Source of the DNA: Leishmania infantum JPCM5
Taxonomy: Eukaryota > Euglenozoa > Kinetoplastea > Trypanosomatida > Trypanosomatidae
DNA: 64,000 nucleotides
Assembly: GCF_000002875.2 (NCBI RefSeq)
Contig: NC_009410.2
Coordinates: 558,001 to 622,000, forward strand
Reading direction: 5' to 3'
Part shown: positions 61,876-64,000 of the stretch, piece by piece
How the letters are laid out: each line of letters opens with the position of its first letter
Numbering within the stretch: position 1 is the stretch's first letter
Notes under the pieces: generated by a model
Told to the model about the DNA's origin: nothing
What the model saw: the letters and a program-made list of their open reading frames with translations, nothing else
Databases searched by the model: none
Made by a program: the position numbers and the translations under genes

Positions 61876-63888
61876 ATGCGCGGCGCTCTCGCCGCGTCAC
61901 GCGTGCTGCGCCGCTTCTTGCTGCCCAAGGACGTGGAGGCGCTTCTCCAATCCGTCCTGGAGCATCATGGTGCCGCGGAGGGTTCCTCTGCGAATGCTGC
62001 CGCAGACATTATTCCACCCGAACAGGGGAATAACGGCGAGGTGCCATCGTTTGGACCTCCCTCTTGCCTGTTGAGAAATCCAGATGACGCTGTGGCAGAG
62101 CTGAAGGCTGGCAAAGAGGCAAGCATCGCCTCTGCGGTTGGCGGTGACGAACTGAAGGACCCTTCGCGACTTGCCAGGCTCTTCTCGACGTCACATGATC
62201 AGCAAAAATCAGACTGCTCCAGCGGGCACGCAGGGCAGAGCAAGTCGACCAGTGTGCCGGCCGGTCATGTTTACTTTACCTTGGAGGCTGTGCGTGCGCA
62301 CCCGATGATCAGTTTTCCAGAGATCTTGACGCAATGGGAGCAGTTCCTCGCGTTCGACGGCGATAAGGACGCGGATCACGTTTCATCGCACCTTTGCTGC
62401 TCTGAGCTGGCGTTACTCAACCTCAAGCTGGAGGATGGTCTTTTTGCCTCGTTAGCGGCGATGTGTGGCACTCCCCCGCCCATCGACAAGGTGCCGAAGC
62501 ACGTGGCCGACGTCCTTCGCTCCGATTTTTGGGCGGGAAACTACGGGGAAACGCCGAGTGCCCTTCACGTTTTTCGCGCGCCCCTATCATATCGCGCACC
62601 CAAGCTGCCCGCTTGCTACACGCTTCTGCACTTTTCTGCCGAGTTGGGCGACGTAGCGTATGTGCAGGCGCTTTTGGCCCACTACCCCTCTGGTTTTCCA
62701 CTCCGGTGGCTCTCCTCTCCGATGCACGCTGTCCAAGGCTACCCGACACCTGCAATGCTTGCCGTAGAAGAACCGGTCAGCGGTGTGGGCTTCCAACCCT
62801 TCTCAGTGCTATCTCCACCACCGTCGGCAATGCCATCGGAGTCGGAAGCCGAGGTATACGCTCGTGCAAATACAGAGCTATACCCGTGCGAGTGGGTTTC
62901 GGAGCACTGCCCGGACCACACGGGGATGTATCTCTGTCACCTGGCTGCCGCCCGCGGAAATGTGCAGTACCTGGACTACCTTGTCGGCCTTCTCGGCGCG
63001 GCGACGGTGCTGAAGGAGCAGCGCTGCGCGCCGCCCGTGTCGCCGCTAAACACGTGGGGCCCTCTTCGCTATCTGCCTCGCTTGACCGCAGCGCAGTGTG
63101 CCTTGGCGTTTCATCAAACAGCGGCGCTGGAGTGGATCGAGGCGGTACACCCGTTTGCGCTGGAGGAGATGGATCGCAGGACGCTGATCCACGCGTTAAT
63201 GGCTGCAGCGATACACAAGGACGACCTCACCGGAACTTTTTCATTTCTCCGGACGCGCTCGATGGAGCCGCTGGGCATACTCGACTTCGTGCCCGCCTCC
63301 GTCGGTGCATTTCGGGTTAAGATGGGAGCGTCAAAACCATCTCAGAGCGTGTGGAGCTGCGAGCTCGAGGAGGCTGGGATACTTCGCATGGTATTTGCAG
63401 CTGCAGAGGCTGGAAACGTTGGTGTGCTTCGTTGGTTTGATGATGCATTGGGCGACACGGATGTGCGGCGGCTGTGCGACCGGCAAGGCACGACGGTACT
63501 GCATCACTGCGCGAGAGGTTTACACGCAGGGGCAATGGCGGCGCTGCTTTCGATCACGGCCGCTACCTCGTGCACAGACTCGCTGCAAATGCAAGGCAGC
63601 TCTACACGGTCCCCACCTCTCTGGACTCCTCTCGATCCCACATGGATAGACGTAGAGGACAGCGACGGTCGCACCCCAGCTGTGTGGTGCGTCTTGGGCC
63701 GATCCAAGAAAGGACGGGAAGTGGAGATGCTGGAGGTGCTGCGCAACGCCGGCTCCGACTGGCCGCGTCGCCGGCACAATGGTCTCTCGCTCTTTGAGAT
63801 GGCGGCACAGGAGCATTCACGCCACACAAAGTTGATGCACTACCTGAAGCTCCATATCCAAGCACCCCCGCATAGCCAGCGACGCTGA
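61876..63888 (+). CDS. Ankyrin-repeat protein, 670 aa
   Basis: The ATG at 61876 (MRGALAASRVLRRFLLPKDV) is used; the codon before it in frame is a TTG. The first 15 residues are Arg/Ala-rich without acids and could be a mitochondrial presequence. Ankyrin-type helix pairs are scattered along the chain: TLLHFSAELGDVAYVQALLA at about 249-268, YLCHLAAARGNVQYLDYLVG near 352, TVLHHCARGLHAGAMAALLS near 539, and a last pair including GRTPAVWCVLGRSKKG near 597 and LFEMAAQEHSR near 638. Long non-repeat parts separate them. Ankyrin repeats mediate protein contacts; the partner is unknown. Intact gene. Confidence 0.8.
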   Translation: MRGALAASRVLRRFLLPKDVEALLQSVLEHHGAAEGSSANAAADIIPPEQGNNGEVPSFGPPSCLLRNPDDAVAELKAGKEASIASAVGGDELKDPSRLARLFSTSHDQQKSDCSSGHAGQSKSTSVPAGHVYFTLEAVRAHPMISFPEILTQWEQFLAFDGDKDADHVSSHLCCSELALLNLKLEDGLFASLAAMCGTPPPIDKVPKHVADVLRSDFWAGNYGETPSALHVFRAPLSYRAPKLPACYTLLHFSAELGDVAYVQALLAHYPSGFPLRWLSSPMHAVQGYPTPAMLAVEEPVSGVGFQPFSVLSPPPSAMPSESEAEVYARANTELYPCEWVSEHCPDHTGMYLCHLAAARGNVQYLDYLVGLLGAATVLKEQRCAPPVSPLNTWGPLRYLPRLTAAQCALAFHQTAALEWIEAVHPFALEEMDRRTLIHALMAAAIHKDDLTGTFSFLRTRSMEPLGILDFVPASVGAFRVKMGASKPSQSVWSCELEEAGILRMVFAAAEAGNVGVLRWFDDALGDTDVRRLCDRQGTTVLHHCARGLHAGAMAALLSITAATSCTDSLQMQGSSTRSPPLWTPLDPTWIDVEDSDGRTPAVWCVLGRSKKGREVEMLEVLRNAGSDWPRRRHNGLSLFEMAAQEHSRHTKLMHYLKLHIQAPPHSQRR

Positions 63889-64000
63889 TCAAGTGTCTTT
63901 TTCCTCCTCTTTTTCATTATCGACACCTCTTACACCCAGCTCTCTCCACCTGTTAAGTGCAGACACCGCGAGTGCCTTGTGAGGGGCGAAAGGGTGCGAC
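63889..64000. other. 3' flank of the ankyrin gene
   Basis: Pyrimidine-rich sequence (tttttcctcctctttttc) soon after the stop, probably the start of the next intergenic region. Confidence 0.6.

Noticed and set aside
1..64000. tRNA, rRNA, snoRNA genes and CRISPR arrays
   Set aside because: No cloverleaf-like arms, A/B boxes, C/D box pairs or spaced direct repeats were seen by eye. The only regular tandem repeat is the ribosomal protein array.

Overview
The window looks like a piece of a Leishmania (kinetoplastid) chromosome. Every convincing protein-coding gene is on the + strand, has no visible introns, and is separated from the next by long stretches rich in pyrimidines and (CA)n/(TA)n/(GT)n tracts. 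That is the layout of a trypanosomatid polycistronic unit processed by trans-splicing. GC-rich codon use, dispersed SIDER-type retroposon remnants and the gene content all agree. From memory the gene order (M3 peptidase, proline dehydrogenase, CDP-diacylglycerol synthase, S28e ribosomal protein, sphingolipid desaturase, cytochrome oxidase V) resembles Leishmania chromosome 26. The species is not resolved.

Layout. 1-3458 is the 3' part of a SNF2/RING helicase. 3459-7937 is gene-poor and carries a SIDER-like element. 7938-9995 is a thimet-type M3 metallopeptidase, followed by a second SIDER-like copy. 11573-13333 is a WD40-like protein. About 14357-15844 is a broken EF-hand/WD40 gene. 18707-20713 is a protein with a U-box-like C terminus. 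21888-23573 is mitochondrial proline dehydrogenase. 23574-28301 is an unusually long gene-free gap. 28302-29597 is CDP-diacylglycerol synthase. 30761-32898 holds three tandem ribosomal S28e genes on an exact 937-bp period. 33716-34702 (MIT domain), 35533-37344 (leucine-rich repeats) and 37750-38340 (small basic protein) follow.

38341-44109 is an accessory block. It has a nearly T-free tract, abrupt changes of strand composition, inverted SIDER fragments and no credible gene. 44110-47700 carries two sphingolipid delta-4 desaturase genes whose coding regions are essentially identical while their flanks differ; the second sits just downstream of an inverted SIDER-like element. Then come cytochrome c oxidase subunit V, a small coiled-coil protein and a 706-aa protein of unknown function. 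54209-57286 encodes a large sensor-like kinase. A coding remnant with another SIDER copy (57.3-61.9 kb) and an ankyrin-repeat protein close the window.

Most genes are housekeeping: mitochondrial energy from proline, cytochrome oxidase, CDP-DAG and sphingolipid synthesis, translation, peptide breakdown. The most unusual locus is the 1025-aa kinase at 54.2-57.3 kb. It appears to join two membrane helices, a PAS domain, a degenerate histidine-kinase-like region, a degenerate receiver-like region that keeps a candidate phospho-acceptor aspartate, and an intact Ser/Thr kinase. It reads like a fossil of a two-component relay collapsed onto a MAP3K-like kinase. Family calls are from my reading of the translations; no database search was run.
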